Assembly (NCBI RefSeq): GCF_004920405.1
Contig: NZ_RFLV01000001.1
Coordinates: forward strand, 248,001-312,000
Length of the DNA: 64,000 nucleotides
Origin: Pseudomonas leptonychotis
Lineage (GTDB): Bacteria; Pseudomonadota; Gammaproteobacteria; Pseudomonadales; Pseudomonadaceae
Reading direction: 5' to 3'
The notes under the pieces were generated by a model that was given only the letters and a program-made list of their open reading frames with translations, made no database searches and was not told the origin of the DNA. The first letter of the stretch is position 1; each line of letters begins with the position of its first letter. Shown in pieces: positions 52,197 to 61,275 of this stretch. The translations under genes were made by a program, and so were the position numbers.

Positions 52197-54791
52197 ATGC
52201 CTTCGCGTAAGTTTGGACTGAACCTGGTTATGTTCCTGGCGATTGCCGCCTTGTTCACCGGTATCTGGGCGCTGTACAACCGCCCGGTAACAGCACCTGA
52301 CTGGCCAGAACAGATCTCAGGGTTTTCATTCTCGCCTTTTCGCGCGGGGCAGAACCCACAGCAGGACACTTACCCCAGCGATGCGCAGATGCGTGCAGAT
52401 CTGGAATTGCTCAGCACACAAACCGACAACATCCGCACCTACTCGGTGGACGGCCCACTCAGCACCATCCCCCTACTGGCGGAAGAGTTCGGCCTACGTG
52501 TAACCCTGGGCATCTGGATTAGCCCCGACTTGGAACGCAACGAGCGAGAAATCGCCAAAGCCATCGAAATTGCCAACGATTCACGCAGCGTGGTGCGCGT
52601 GGTGGTCGGTAACGAAGCCCTATTTCGCAGTGAAGTCACCCCAGAAAACCTGATTGCCTACATCGACCGCGTACGTGCGGCGGTCAAAGTGCCGGTGACC
52701 ACCTCCGAGCAGTGGCACATCTGGCAGGACCACCCTGAATTAGCCCAACACGTCGACCTGATCGCCGCCCACGTGCTGCCTTACTGGGAATTTGTGCCAA
52801 TGGAGGACTCCACCGAGTTCGTCCTTGAACGCGCCAAAGACCTGAAAAAGCTGTTCCCGAAAAAACCTTTGTTGCTGTCCGAGGTAGGCTGGCCAAGCAA
52901 TGGCCGCATGCGCGGCGGCGCCGATGCCTCCCAGGCCGACCAGGCCATCTACCTGCGCACCCTGGTCAATGCGCTGAACGCCAAAGGCTATAACTACTTC
53001 GTTATCGAGGCCTTCGATCAACCATGGAAGGCCAGCGATGAAGGCTCGGTAGGCGCCTACTGGGGCGTGTACAACCTTGAACGCCAGGCTAAATTTGCCT
53101 TTGAAGGCCCCGTGGTGGCCATTCCCCAATGGCGTTTGCTGGCCATTGCCTCAGTGGTGCTAGCCCTACTCAGCCTGGCGCTGCTGCTGATCGACGGCAG
53201 CGCCCTGCGCCAACGCGGGCGCACCTTCCTCACCGTGGTGGCTTTTGCCGGCGGTTCGGCCTTGGTGTGGATCGGCTACGACTACAGCCAGCAATACAGC
53301 ACCTGGTTCAGCACCCTGGTCGGCTTACTGCTGGGCATCGGCGCTTTCGGGGTGTTTATCGTGCTGCTCACCGAAGCCCATGAACTGGCCGAAACCGCTT
53401 GGACTCGCAGCCGACGTCGGCCTTTCGTGCCGGTGGACAGCGACAGTGCCTACCGGCCTAAAGTGTCAATCCACGTGCCCTGCTACAACGAGCCGCCGGA
53501 GATGGTCAAACAGACCCTCGACGCCCTTGCCGCACTGGACTACCCGGACTTCGAAGTCATCATCATCGACAACAACACCAAAGACCCTGCGGTGTGGGAA
53601 CCGGTAGAGGCCTACTGCAAGGTGTTGGGCCCGCGCTTTCGTTTCTTCCACGTGGCACCGATTGCCGGCTTCAAGGGTGGCGCGCTGAACTACATCCTGC
53701 CGCACACCGCCGCAGATGCCGAAGTGGTGGCCGTGATTGATGCCGACTATTGCGTCGACAAAAACTGGCTGAAGTTTATGGTGCCGCATTTCAGTGATGC
53801 AAAGATCGCCGTGGTGCAGTCCCCGCAAGACTACCGCGACGGCAATGAGAACATTTTCAAAAAGCTCTGCTACGCCGAATACAAAGGTTTCTTCCATATC
53901 GGCATGGTGACCCGTAACGACCGCGACGCGATCATCCAGCACGGCACCATGACCATGATTCGTCGCACCGTGATGGACGAGTTGAAGTGGGCAGACTGGA
54001 CCATCTGCGAAGACGCCGAACTGGGTCTGCGCGTGTTCGAACAAGGCTACTCGGCCGCCTATGCCCATCAAAGCTTCGGCCAGGGCCTGATGCCGGACAC
54101 CTTTATCGACTACAAGAAGCAGCGTTTCCGCTGGGCTTACGGCGCCATTCAGATTATGAAAGGCCACGCCCGCAGCCTGTTCATGGGTAAAGGCTCCGAA
54201 CTCAAGACGGGGCAGCGTTACCACTTTGTCGCCGGCTGGCTGCCGTGGATTGCTGATGGCCTGAACATATTCTTCACCGTCGGCGCATTGCTCTGGTCGG
54301 CGGCCATGATTATCGTGCCGCAACGGGTCGACCCACCCCTGATGATCTTTGCCATCCCGCCCTTGGCGCTGTTCTTCTTCAAGCTGGGCAAGATTCTGTT
54401 CCTCTACCGCAAGGCCATGGGCGTGGATTTGGTGCGTTCGTTCCAGGCCGCCGTGGCAGGCCTCGCGCTGTCACACACCATCGCCAAGGCTGTGCTGTAC
54501 GGCACCTTCACCAAAACTATTCCGTTTTTCCGCACGCCGAAAATGGCCAGCAACCACGGCATCATGGTGGCTTTGTCGGAGGCGCGTGAAGAGGTCTTCA
54601 TCATGCTGCTGCTCTGGGGCGCGGCACTGGGTATCAGCATCGTTCAGGGCTTGCCCAGCGCCGATGTAAAGTTCTGGGTCGCCATGCTGCTGGTGCAATC
54701 GCTCCCTTACTTGGCGGCGCTGATTATGGCCTTGCTGTCGTCATTGCCCTCGCCTCAGCCAACATCACAGGAAGCAGCAGCGGCAAGCTGA
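52197..54791 (+). CDS. ndvB: NdvB-type beta-glucan synthase: GH17 transglycosylase fused to membrane GT2
   Basis: The 864-residue protein has a membrane segment at about 9-27 and a periplasmic GH17-like domain at about 40-305 with both expected acids, Glu140 (VVVGNEALFR) and Glu229 (LLLSEVGWPS). Membrane helices lie at about 312-400. A cytoplasmic GT2 domain follows with Asp516-x-Asp518 (VIDADYCVD), the acid pair 605-606 (TICEDAELG) and QxxRW at 642-646, then C-terminal membrane helices. In P. aeruginosa NdvB makes periplasmic cyclic beta-1,3-linked glucans tied to biofilm antibiotic tolerance. All catalytic residues look intact. dapE follows after 93 bases. The start lacks a strong ribosome-binding site. 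Confidence 0.92.
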   Translation: MPSRKFGLNLVMFLAIAALFTGIWALYNRPVTAPDWPEQISGFSFSPFRAGQNPQQDTYPSDAQMRADLELLSTQTDNIRTYSVDGPLSTIPLLAEEFGLRVTLGIWISPDLERNEREIAKAIEIANDSRSVVRVVVGNEALFRSEVTPENLIAYIDRVRAAVKVPVTTSEQWHIWQDHPELAQHVDLIAAHVLPYWEFVPMEDSTEFVLERAKDLKKLFPKKPLLLSEVGWPSNGRMRGGADASQADQAIYLRTLVNALNAKGYNYFVIEAFDQPWKASDEGSVGAYWGVYNLERQAKFAFEGPVVAIPQWRLLAIASVVLALLSLALLLIDGSALRQRGRTFLTVVAFAGGSALVWIGYDYSQQYSTWFSTLVGLLLGIGAFGVFIVLLTEAHELAETAWTRSRRRPFVPVDSDSAYRPKVSIHVPCYNEPPEMVKQTLDALAALDYPDFEVIIIDNNTKDPAVWEPVEAYCKVLGPRFRFFHVAPIAGFKGGALNYILPHTAADAEVVAVIDADYCVDKNWLKFMVPHFSDAKIAVVQSPQDYRDGNENIFKKLCYAEYKGFFHIGMVTRNDRDAIIQHGTMTMIRRTVMDELKWADWTICEDAELGLRVFEQGYSAAYAHQSFGQGLMPDTFIDYKKQRFRWAYGAIQIMKGHARSLFMGKGSELKTGQRYHFVAGWLPWIADGLNIFFTVGALLWSAAMIIVPQRVDPPLMIFAIPPLALFFFKLGKILFLYRKAMGVDLVRSFQAAVAGLALSHTIAKAVLYGTFTKTIPFFRTPKMASNHGIMVALSEAREEVFIMLLLWGAALGISIVQGLPSADVKFWVAMLLVQSLPYLAALIMALLSSLPSPQPTSQEAAAAS

Positions 54792-54884
54792 CGACGAGTT
54801 TGCTTGAATGCCAGACGGCGGCCAATGGCCGCCGTTTTGCTTTAAGATGGCGACCTTTCCGCCTGACGCCGCTACGGAGCCGCA

Positions 54885-56039
54885 ATGACCGCCAATGCCA
54901 CGCCCCTCTCCCCGACGCTGGAACTTGCCTGCGAACTGATTCGCCGTCCGTCCGTCACGCCGTTGGACGAAGGTTGCCAGGAGCAGATGACGCGCCGCCT
55001 TAGCGCCTGCGGTTTCACCATCGAGCCCATGCGCATCGAGGACGTGGACAACTTCTGGGCCAGTCACGGCAGCGACAACGGCCCCGTGCTGTGCTTTGCC
55101 GGCCACACTGATGTAGTGCCGACCGGCCCGGTGCAGAGCTGGCAGCACCAGCCGTTCGATGCCCTGATTGATGAGCAAGGCATGCTCTGCGGTCGTGGCG
55201 CAGCGGACATGAAAGGCAGCCTGGCATCGATGATCATCGCGGTTGAACGCTTTGTGGCCGAGCACCCGAATCATAAGGGCAGCATCGCTTTTCTGATCAC
55301 CAGCGACGAAGAAGGCCCGGCCCATCATGGCACCAAGGCGGTGGTCGAGCGCCTGCGCGAACGCGGTCAACGCCTGGACTGGTGCATCGTCGGCGAACCG
55401 TCGAGCACCACCCTGGTCGGCGACGTAGTCAAGAACGGCCGCCGTGGCTCGCTCGGCTGCACCCTCACCGTACGCGGAAAACAAGGCCATGTGGCCTATC
55501 CGCACCTGGCTAAAAACCCGATTCATCTAGCAGCTCCGGCCCTGGCTGAGCTGGCCGCCGAGCACTGGGACGACGGCAATGCCTTCTTCCCACCGACCAG
55601 CTTTCAGATATCCAACCTGAATGCCGGCACGGGCGCGACCAACGTCATCCCCGGTGAGCTAAAAGCAGTATTCAACTTCCGCTTCTCCACCGAATCCACA
55701 GTGGAAGGCCTACAGCAACGCGCTGAGGCGATCCTCGACAAGCATGGCCTGGACTATCACTTGGACTGGGCCCTCTCCGGCTTACCGTTCCTCACCGAAC
55801 CCGGCGCACTGCTCGATGCCGTGGCTGCCAGCATCAAAACAGTCACCGGGCGCGAGACTAAGCCTTCGACCAGCGGCGGCACCTCCGATGGCCGCTTTAT
55901 CGCCACCCTGGGTACCCAGGTGGTCGAACTCGGCCCGGTCAATGCCACCATTCACCAGGTCGATGAGCGCGTGCTGGCCAGTGACCTGGATGTGCTGACT
56001 GAAATCTACTATCAAACCCTGGTCAATCTGCTCGCATGA
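54885..56039 (+). CDS. dapE: Succinyl-diaminopimelate desuccinylase
   Basis: The 384-residue M20 metallopeptidase has zinc-site motifs [22 protein letters not shown] and [11 protein letters not shown]. It releases succinate to give LL-diaminopimelate for lysine and peptidoglycan. GGAG lies just before the ATG. It overlaps rlmA by 4 bases. With dapC and dapD in the window, three succinylase-route genes lie within 11 kb but in separate units. Confidence 0.97.
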   Translation: MTANATPLSPTLELACELIRRPSVTPLDEGCQEQMTRRLSACGFTIEPMRIEDVDNFWASHGSDNGPVLCFAGHTDVVPTGPVQSWQHQPFDALIDEQGMLCGRGAADMKGSLASMIIAVERFVAEHPNHKGSIAFLITSDEEGPAHHGTKAVVERLRERGQRLDWCIVGEPSSTTLVGDVVKNGRRGSLGCTLTVRGKQGHVAYPHLAKNPIHLAAPALAELAAEHWDDGNAFFPPTSFQISNLNAGTGATNVIPGELKAVFNFRFSTESTVEGLQQRAEAILDKHGLDYHLDWALSGLPFLTEPGALLDAVAASIKTVTGRETKPSTSGGTSDGRFIATLGTQVVELGPVNATIHQVDERVLASDLDVLTEIYYQTLVNLLA

Positions 56040-56842
56040 GTCTGATCTGTCCCATTTGCCAAGCGGCACTGAGCGTCGTTGACAACGGTGTGGTTTGCTC
56101 AGCCAATCACCGCTTCGACCGCGCGCGCCAGGGCTACCTCAATCTATTGCCGGTACAACACAAGAACAGCCGCGACCCTGGCGACAATGCCGCGATGGTC
56201 GAGGCGCGTCGACGCTTTCTCGACGGCGGTCATTACGCGCCGCTGGCTAGGCGTCTAGCCGAGCTGGCAGCACGCTATAACCCATCCCGCTGGCTGGATA
56301 TCGGTTGTGGCGAGGGGTACTACACCACCCAGCTCGCCGACGCCCTGCCACAAGCAGACGGCTATGCCCTGGATATTTCGCGAGAGGCGATCAAGCGCGG
56401 TTGCAAACGTGCACCCCAGCTCAACTGGCTGGTGGCGAGCATGGCCCGCGTACCCTTGAGTGACGCCAGCTGCCAGCTGCTCGCCAGCGTATTCAGCCCG
56501 CTCGACTGGGAGGAAGCCAAGCGTTTGCTCGCCCCCGGCGGCGGCCTGCTGCGCATGGGCCCGACCCGTGAGCATCTGATGCAGCTACGGCAAAAGTTGT
56601 ATGACGAAGTGCGCGACTACGATGATCAGAAACACCTGGAGCTGATCCCCGATGGTATGCGCTTGGCCCACAGCGAAACCCTGACCTTTAACCTGCACCT
56701 GGCAAGCAGCGAGGCCCGCGCCGACCTGCTTTCCATGACACCGCATGGCTGGCGCGCCAGCGCCGAACGACGCGCGGCCGTAATTGCCGAACCTTGCGAC
56801 GTGACTGTTGCCATCCGCTACGACTGGATCGAGAGGCTATAA
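56036..56842 (+). CDS. rlmA: 23S rRNA (guanine(745)-N(1))-methyltransferase-type RlmA
   Basis: The 268-residue protein has an N-terminal zinc-binding segment ([11 protein letters not shown] then [10 protein letters not shown]) and the RlmA match [20 protein letters not shown]. The SAM motif is [12 protein letters not shown]. It closely resembles E. coli RlmA(I), which methylates G745 of 23S rRNA. It is translationally coupled to dapE, and the next gene starts 3 bases after it. Confidence 0.92.
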   Translation: MSLICPICQAALSVVDNGVVCSANHRFDRARQGYLNLLPVQHKNSRDPGDNAAMVEARRRFLDGGHYAPLARRLAELAARYNPSRWLDIGCGEGYYTTQLADALPQADGYALDISREAIKRGCKRAPQLNWLVASMARVPLSDASCQLLASVFSPLDWEEAKRLLAPGGGLLRMGPTREHLMQLRQKLYDEVRDYDDQKHLELIPDGMRLAHSETLTFNLHLASSEARADLLSMTPHGWRASAERRAAVIAEPCDVTVAIRYDWIERL

Positions 56843-56844
56843 CC

Positions 56845-57216
56845 ATGCGCCAACCAGATATCGAGATTTACCTGAAAGACGCCGACCACAATGCCATCAG
56901 CGAATGGCTGAGCAACGCGCTGGGCAACTGCACGCCCTGGCAACAGAAAGGGCAGACCTATAAGTGCGTGGCTGGCGAAGTGCCGGTGACCTGGCTGCCC
57001 AAGGCTGTTGGCAAATGGCACAGCCTCCTTCTGGAAAGTGCTGCCACACCTTGGGCCGATGACCTGGCCTGCGCGCAAGCGGCCTTTGCCGCACTGAATG
57101 TTGAAGTACGCTGCGCCCCAAACGGCTGGCAAGAAGAAGAAAGCGACGAACAGGCCGACCGCTGGATGCGCATCAGCGCCGATGGCGTCGAAGAGATCAC
57201 CTGGCGCACCGCCTAA
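56845..57216 (+). CDS. Conserved small protein of unknown function
   Basis: This 123-residue acidic protein starts at an ATG with GAGAGG 8 bases upstream. It has eight Trp residues, four Cys and an acidic patch (QEEESDEQADR) near the C-terminus. No signal peptide or membrane segment is seen. I recognise no domain. It sits 3 bases behind rlmA and ends the dapE operon before a strong terminator; the same dapE-rlmA-small gene order exists in other Pseudomonas as I recall, so it is likely real and cytoplasmic. Confidence 0.82.
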   Translation: MRQPDIEIYLKDADHNAISEWLSNALGNCTPWQQKGQTYKCVAGEVPVTWLPKAVGKWHSLLLESAATPWADDLACAQAAFAALNVEVRCAPNGWQEEESDEQADRWMRISADGVEEITWRTA

Positions 57217-57287
57217 ACACTCACCGATTCGGCTCAAGCAGCCTTGTTTAACCCGCGTAGTTGAACAGTCGGTTATAGATGTGCAGA

Positions 57288-57313
57288 AAAAAACCCGCCT
57301 AGGCGGGTTTTTT
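57288..57313. terminator. Bidirectional terminator between the dapE operon and fadD1
   Basis: The 26-base perfect palindrome pairs AAAAAACCCGCC with GGCGGGTTTTTT around a central TA, giving T tracts on both strands. It serves the plus-strand operon ending at 57216 and fadD1 ending at 57328. Confidence 0.94.
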
Positions 57314-57327
57314 GTTCAGCCGAGGGC

Positions 57328-59016
57328 TTACTTTTTGCCCATTTTCTTCAGCTCTTCGTCACGCAGCTCGCGGCGCAGAATCTTGCCCACGTTGGTGGTC
57401 GGCAATACGTCACGGAACTCGACGGCCTTGGGCACCTTGTAACCGGTGACATTGGCGCGCATATGCTCCATGACCTGCTCTTTGGTCAGGGTTTCACCCG
57501 GCTTGACCACCACAAAAATCTTGATTGCTTCGCCTGACTTTTCATCTGGCACACCAATCGCGGCGCATTGCAGCACGCCCGGCAGTGTGGCGAGTACGTC
57601 TTCCAGCTCGTTCGGGTAAACGTTGAAGCCGGACACCAGAATCATGTCCTTCTTGCGGTCGACGATACGCATGTAGCCGTCTTCCTGAATCACCGCGATG
57701 TCACCCGTCTTCAACCAACCCTCGGCATCGAGGACTTCGTCGGTGGCTTCCTGGCGCTGCCAGTAACCTTTCATCACTTGCGGGCCTTTAACGCACAACT
57801 CGCCAATCGAACCCAGCGGCTGTTCAACACCTTCGTCGTCGACCACCTTGCAAATGGTCGACGGCACCGGAATGCCGATGGTGCCAATCTGGATATTGCT
57901 GAATGGATTGACCGACGCCACTGGGCTGGTTTCAGTCATGCCGAAACCTTCACAGATAGAACAACCCGTCACCTGCTTCCAGCGCTCAGCAGTGGCCAGT
58001 TGCAGGGCCATGCCGCCGGAGAACGTGGCTTTTAAGGTGGAAAAGTCCAGCTTGCGGAAGTCTTCGTTGTTACACAGGGCAACAAACAGCGTGTTAAGGC
58101 CGACAAAACCGGTGAACTTGTACTTGGCCAGGTCCTTGGTCATCGCTGGCAGATCACGCGGGTTGGTGATCAGCACGTTGTGCCCACCAATCAGCATCAT
58201 GGCCATGCAATGGAAGGTGAACGCGTAGATGTGATACAGCGGCAATGGCGCGATCAGCACCTCGCTGCCCTCGCTCATTTCCGCGCCCATCAGCGCCTTG
58301 ACCTGCAACATATTGGCGATCAGGTTGCGGTGAGTCAGCATCGCACCCTTGGCCACGCCGGTGGTGCCGCCGGTGTATTGCAACACGGCGATTTCAGCGT
58401 TGCTTGGCGCGGCATTGTTGACCGTCTGGCCACGGCCTTTGGCCATCGCCGCGGTGAATTTGACCGAGTGCGGCAGGTTATAAGCCGGCACCATCTTCTT
58501 CACATGCTTGATTACGCTGTTGACCAGCAAGCGCTTGAGTGGCGAAAGCATGTCACCGACTTCGGTGATGATGACCGTCTTGATCCCGGTTTTCGGCAGT
58601 ACTTGCTCAACCAGATGAGCCATGTTGGCCAGGCTGACCAGGGCCTTGGCGCCCGAATCATTAAACTGGTGCTCCAACTCCCGCGCGGTGTACAGCGGGT
58701 TGGTGTTAACCACCACCAGGCCGGCACGCAGGGCACCGAAGACGACAACCGGGTACTGCAGCACATTGGGCAGTTGCACAGCGATACGGTCGCCGGGCTG
58801 CAGATCAGTGTTTTTTTGCAAGTAAGCGGCAAAGATGCCGGACAACTCGTACAGCTCGCCATAGGTAATGGTTTTACCCAGGTTGCTGAAAGCTGGCTTG
58901 TCGGCGAAACGCTGGCAGGACTCTTTCAGTACCGCCTGAATATTCGGGTACTGGTCAGGATTGATTTCGGCAGCAATCCCAACGGGATACTTATCCTTCC
59001 AAAAGTTTTCGGTCAT
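57328..59016 (-). CDS. fadD1: Long-chain fatty-acid-CoA ligase FadD1
   Basis: The 562-residue adenylate-forming enzyme has the AMP-binding motif YTGGTTGVAKGAML near residue 215, GFGMTETSP, and the FadD signature with GWLKTGDIAV and VDRKKDMILVSG. It activates exogenous fatty acids to acyl-CoA for beta-oxidation. I chose the ATG at 59016 (MTENFWKDKYPVG), giving the length of P. aeruginosa FadD1. It is a tandem paralogue of the next gene, separated by 381 bases. Confidence 0.96.
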   Translation of the reverse strand: MTENFWKDKYPVGIAAEINPDQYPNIQAVLKESCQRFADKPAFSNLGKTITYGELYELSGIFAAYLQKNTDLQPGDRIAVQLPNVLQYPVVVFGALRAGLVVVNTNPLYTARELEHQFNDSGAKALVSLANMAHLVEQVLPKTGIKTVIITEVGDMLSPLKRLLVNSVIKHVKKMVPAYNLPHSVKFTAAMAKGRGQTVNNAAPSNAEIAVLQYTGGTTGVAKGAMLTHRNLIANMLQVKALMGAEMSEGSEVLIAPLPLYHIYAFTFHCMAMMLIGGHNVLITNPRDLPAMTKDLAKYKFTGFVGLNTLFVALCNNEDFRKLDFSTLKATFSGGMALQLATAERWKQVTGCSICEGFGMTETSPVASVNPFSNIQIGTIGIPVPSTICKVVDDEGVEQPLGSIGELCVKGPQVMKGYWQRQEATDEVLDAEGWLKTGDIAVIQEDGYMRIVDRKKDMILVSGFNVYPNELEDVLATLPGVLQCAAIGVPDEKSGEAIKIFVVVKPGETLTKEQVMEHMRANVTGYKVPKAVEFRDVLPTTNVGKILRRELRDEELKKMGKK

Positions 59017-59397
59017 GGAAGCCCACTCCTCAGCAACAGCTTGATCTTCACCGCGCGTAGACGGTTGTTTATTGTAAGTTCGCGTGTTTTTTTGCGGTTT
59101 TAACGGCAAAACGATGCAGGGAGCAGTTTTTGACGTCGCGCAGCAACGGCCCAAGAGGGTGATCGCCCTAGATGGTGGATCGCAAAAAAGCCGCCCGAGA
59201 GTAGCAGCTTTGCCAAACAGCGACTAGCACCAATAAGTGCCGCAACGGTATCGAACGTGACCGAATAGCGATGCTCGGTCACGCAGTAGAATTCCACCGA
59301 AACAGGCCATCTACAGGCCTTGCACTAACCGACTGGCGCACCATCGCCCACGTTTCACGCGCGGGCGATGGTTGCTGAAACGACGGTTAAGCACTTC
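59017..59397 (-). promoter_or_regulatory. fadD2-fadD1 intergenic region with two long hairpins
   Basis: CGTGACCGA (59256-59264) pairs with TCGGTCACG (59275-59283). ACCATCGCCC (59340-59349) pairs with GGGCGATGGT (59363-59372), shortly after the fadD2 stop. Neither ends in a clear T tract. The length suggests that fadD1 has its own promoter. No supported ORF is present; the 65-codon minus frame here lacks a ribosome-binding site and known features. Confidence 0.5.
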
Positions 59398-61089
59398 TTA
59401 TGAGGCAATATCGCGCAGCTCGCGACGGAGGATCTTGCCCACTGGCGTCATCGGTAGCGAGTCGCGGAAAACGATCTGCTTGGGGACTTTGTAGCCGGTA
59501 AAGTTTTCCTTGCAGTAAGCCTTGAGCTCATCCGCATTGAGGCTGCTATCACGAGCCACCACGAAGAGTTTGACGGCCTCCCCAGACTTCTCGTCCGGCA
59601 CCCCGATGACGGCGCAACTGGCGACCTTCGGGTGAGCCATGACTACATCTTCAATTTCATTGGGGTATACGTTGAAGCCCGAGACGATGATCATGTCCTT
59701 TTTACGGTCGACGATGCGCACGAAACCGTCCGGATCGATCACCGCCACGTCACCGCTCTTAAACCAACCGTCGGCATCCAGCACCTCAGCAGTGGCTTCT
59801 TCGCGGTTCCAGTAACCCTTCATCACTTGCGGGCCCTTGATGCACAGCTCGCCGCGCTCGCCCAACGCCTGCTCAACGCCATCATCATCGATGACTTTAA
59901 ACGCGGTGCCCGGCACGGGAACGCCAACAGTGCCCAAGCGCACCTTGTTACCGTAGGCATTGGTACTGGCTACCGGAGAGGTTTCCGTCAGGCCATAGCC
60001 TTCAGTCACCGGGCAACCGGTCATGGCCTGCCAACGCTCGGCAGTGGCTTTAACCAATGCAGTGCCCCCGGAGTTGGTCAGCTTGAAGTGGGAGAAGTCC
60101 AGGTTCTTGAATTCGGGATGGTCCATCAGTGCCACGAACAGGGTGTTGAGACCCAGCAGCGCAGAAAACTGCCACTTACCCAGCTCCTTGACGAAGCCTG
60201 GGATATCCCGCGGATTGGTGATCAGCACGTTGTGGTTGCCGTTGACCATCATGCACATGCAGTTCGCGGTGAAGGCATAGATATGGTAGAGCGGCAGCGG
60301 CGCGATCATGATTTCCTGGCCCTGCTTCATCAGCGGAGTGCCGTCATCGCCCAGCTGTGACAGGCAGGCATCGACCTGCAGCATGTTGGCCACCAGGTTG
60401 CCGTGGGTCAGCATCGCGCCCTTGGCCACGCCGGTGGTACCGCCGGTGTACTGCAGCACAGCGACATCGCCCTGACTGACCTTGACCGGCTTCAGTGCAT
60501 GGCCCTGGCCTTGCTTGAGGGCATCTTTGAATGCCACCGCCTGCGGCAGGTGGTAATCGGGCACCATCTTCTTGACCTTTTTCACCACGGTGTTGACCAG
60601 CCAGCCTTTCAGGCTTGGCAGCAAGTCGCCCATCTTGGCTTCGATCAGGTAATCAATTTCAGTGTCCCCCAGTACGTCCTGCACCAGCTTGCCGAACATA
60701 TTCAGGTAGACCAGCGCGCGCACACCTGCGTCTTTGAATTGATGGCGCATCTCGCGAGCGGTGTACAACGGGTTGGTGTTGACCACAATCAGCCCGGCGC
60801 GCATCGCACCGAACACTGCAATCGGATATTGCAACACGTTGGGCATCTGCACGGCGATGCGGTCACCCGGCTGCAGGTCAGTGTGTTTTTGCAGATAGGC
60901 GGCAAAGGCCGCCGAGAGCCGATCCAGCTCGGCATACGTCAGGGTCACGCCCAAATTGCTGAACGCTGGCCGGTCCGCGAACTTCTTGCACGAACGCTCG
61001 AACACCTCGATCACCGACTTATAAGCCCCCAGGTCGATGTCATTGGGTACGCCGGCCGGGCGCTTGTCGCTCCAGAAATCAGGCTGCAT
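59398..61089 (-). CDS. fadD2: Long-chain fatty-acid-CoA ligase FadD2
   Basis: The 563-residue paralogue of FadD1 has YTGGTTGVAKGAML, GYGLTETSP and GWFKSGDVAV with VDRKKDMIIVSG. The two differ throughout, so duplication is old. In P. aeruginosa FadD1 prefers longer chains and FadD2 shorter ones; the name here follows gene order. Its upstream gap holds two palindromes. Genes for a hydrolase and a PhaJ1-type hydratase lie divergently, matching the PAO1 neighbourhood as I remember it. Confidence 0.95.
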   Translation of the reverse strand: MQPDFWSDKRPAGVPNDIDLGAYKSVIEVFERSCKKFADRPAFSNLGVTLTYAELDRLSAAFAAYLQKHTDLQPGDRIAVQMPNVLQYPIAVFGAMRAGLIVVNTNPLYTAREMRHQFKDAGVRALVYLNMFGKLVQDVLGDTEIDYLIEAKMGDLLPSLKGWLVNTVVKKVKKMVPDYHLPQAVAFKDALKQGQGHALKPVKVSQGDVAVLQYTGGTTGVAKGAMLTHGNLVANMLQVDACLSQLGDDGTPLMKQGQEIMIAPLPLYHIYAFTANCMCMMVNGNHNVLITNPRDIPGFVKELGKWQFSALLGLNTLFVALMDHPEFKNLDFSHFKLTNSGGTALVKATAERWQAMTGCPVTEGYGLTETSPVASTNAYGNKVRLGTVGVPVPGTAFKVIDDDGVEQALGERGELCIKGPQVMKGYWNREEATAEVLDADGWFKSGDVAVIDPDGFVRIVDRKKDMIIVSGFNVYPNEIEDVVMAHPKVASCAVIGVPDEKSGEAVKLFVVARDSSLNADELKAYCKENFTGYKVPKQIVFRDSLPMTPVGKILRRELRDIAS

Positions 61090-61158
61090 TATTTTTATCC
61101 TCTTGCCCTGAAATGATCCTATCCGCTGAGCGGAGTTGGCTGGAAAGTAGCAGCTAAC

Positions 61159-61195
61159 GCCTGGCAGGCAAATAGCCAGGCAGCGTCATTGACGC
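61159..61195. promoter_or_regulatory. Two adjacent palindromes upstream of fadD2
   Basis: GCCTGGC (61159-61165) pairs with GCCAGGC (61175-61181). Immediately next is GCGTCATTGACGC (61183-61195), a perfect 13-base operator-like palindrome. They lie 70-106 bases before fadD2 and about 80 bases before the divergent gene at 61276. No PsrA-type GAAAC/GTTTC pattern is seen. Confidence 0.5.
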
Positions 61196-61275
61196 ACTGA
61201 ATCTTGCCGCTCCTTGTGGAACTATCCTGTCGCACGACCTATAACCTGATGTCCGCCTCCGTTATATAGCCCTCT

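Noticed and set aside
59100..59297. 65-codon minus-strand frame in the fadD2-fadD1 gap
   Set aside because: No Shine-Dalgarno, no motif, and it spans a perfect hairpin that looks non-coding.
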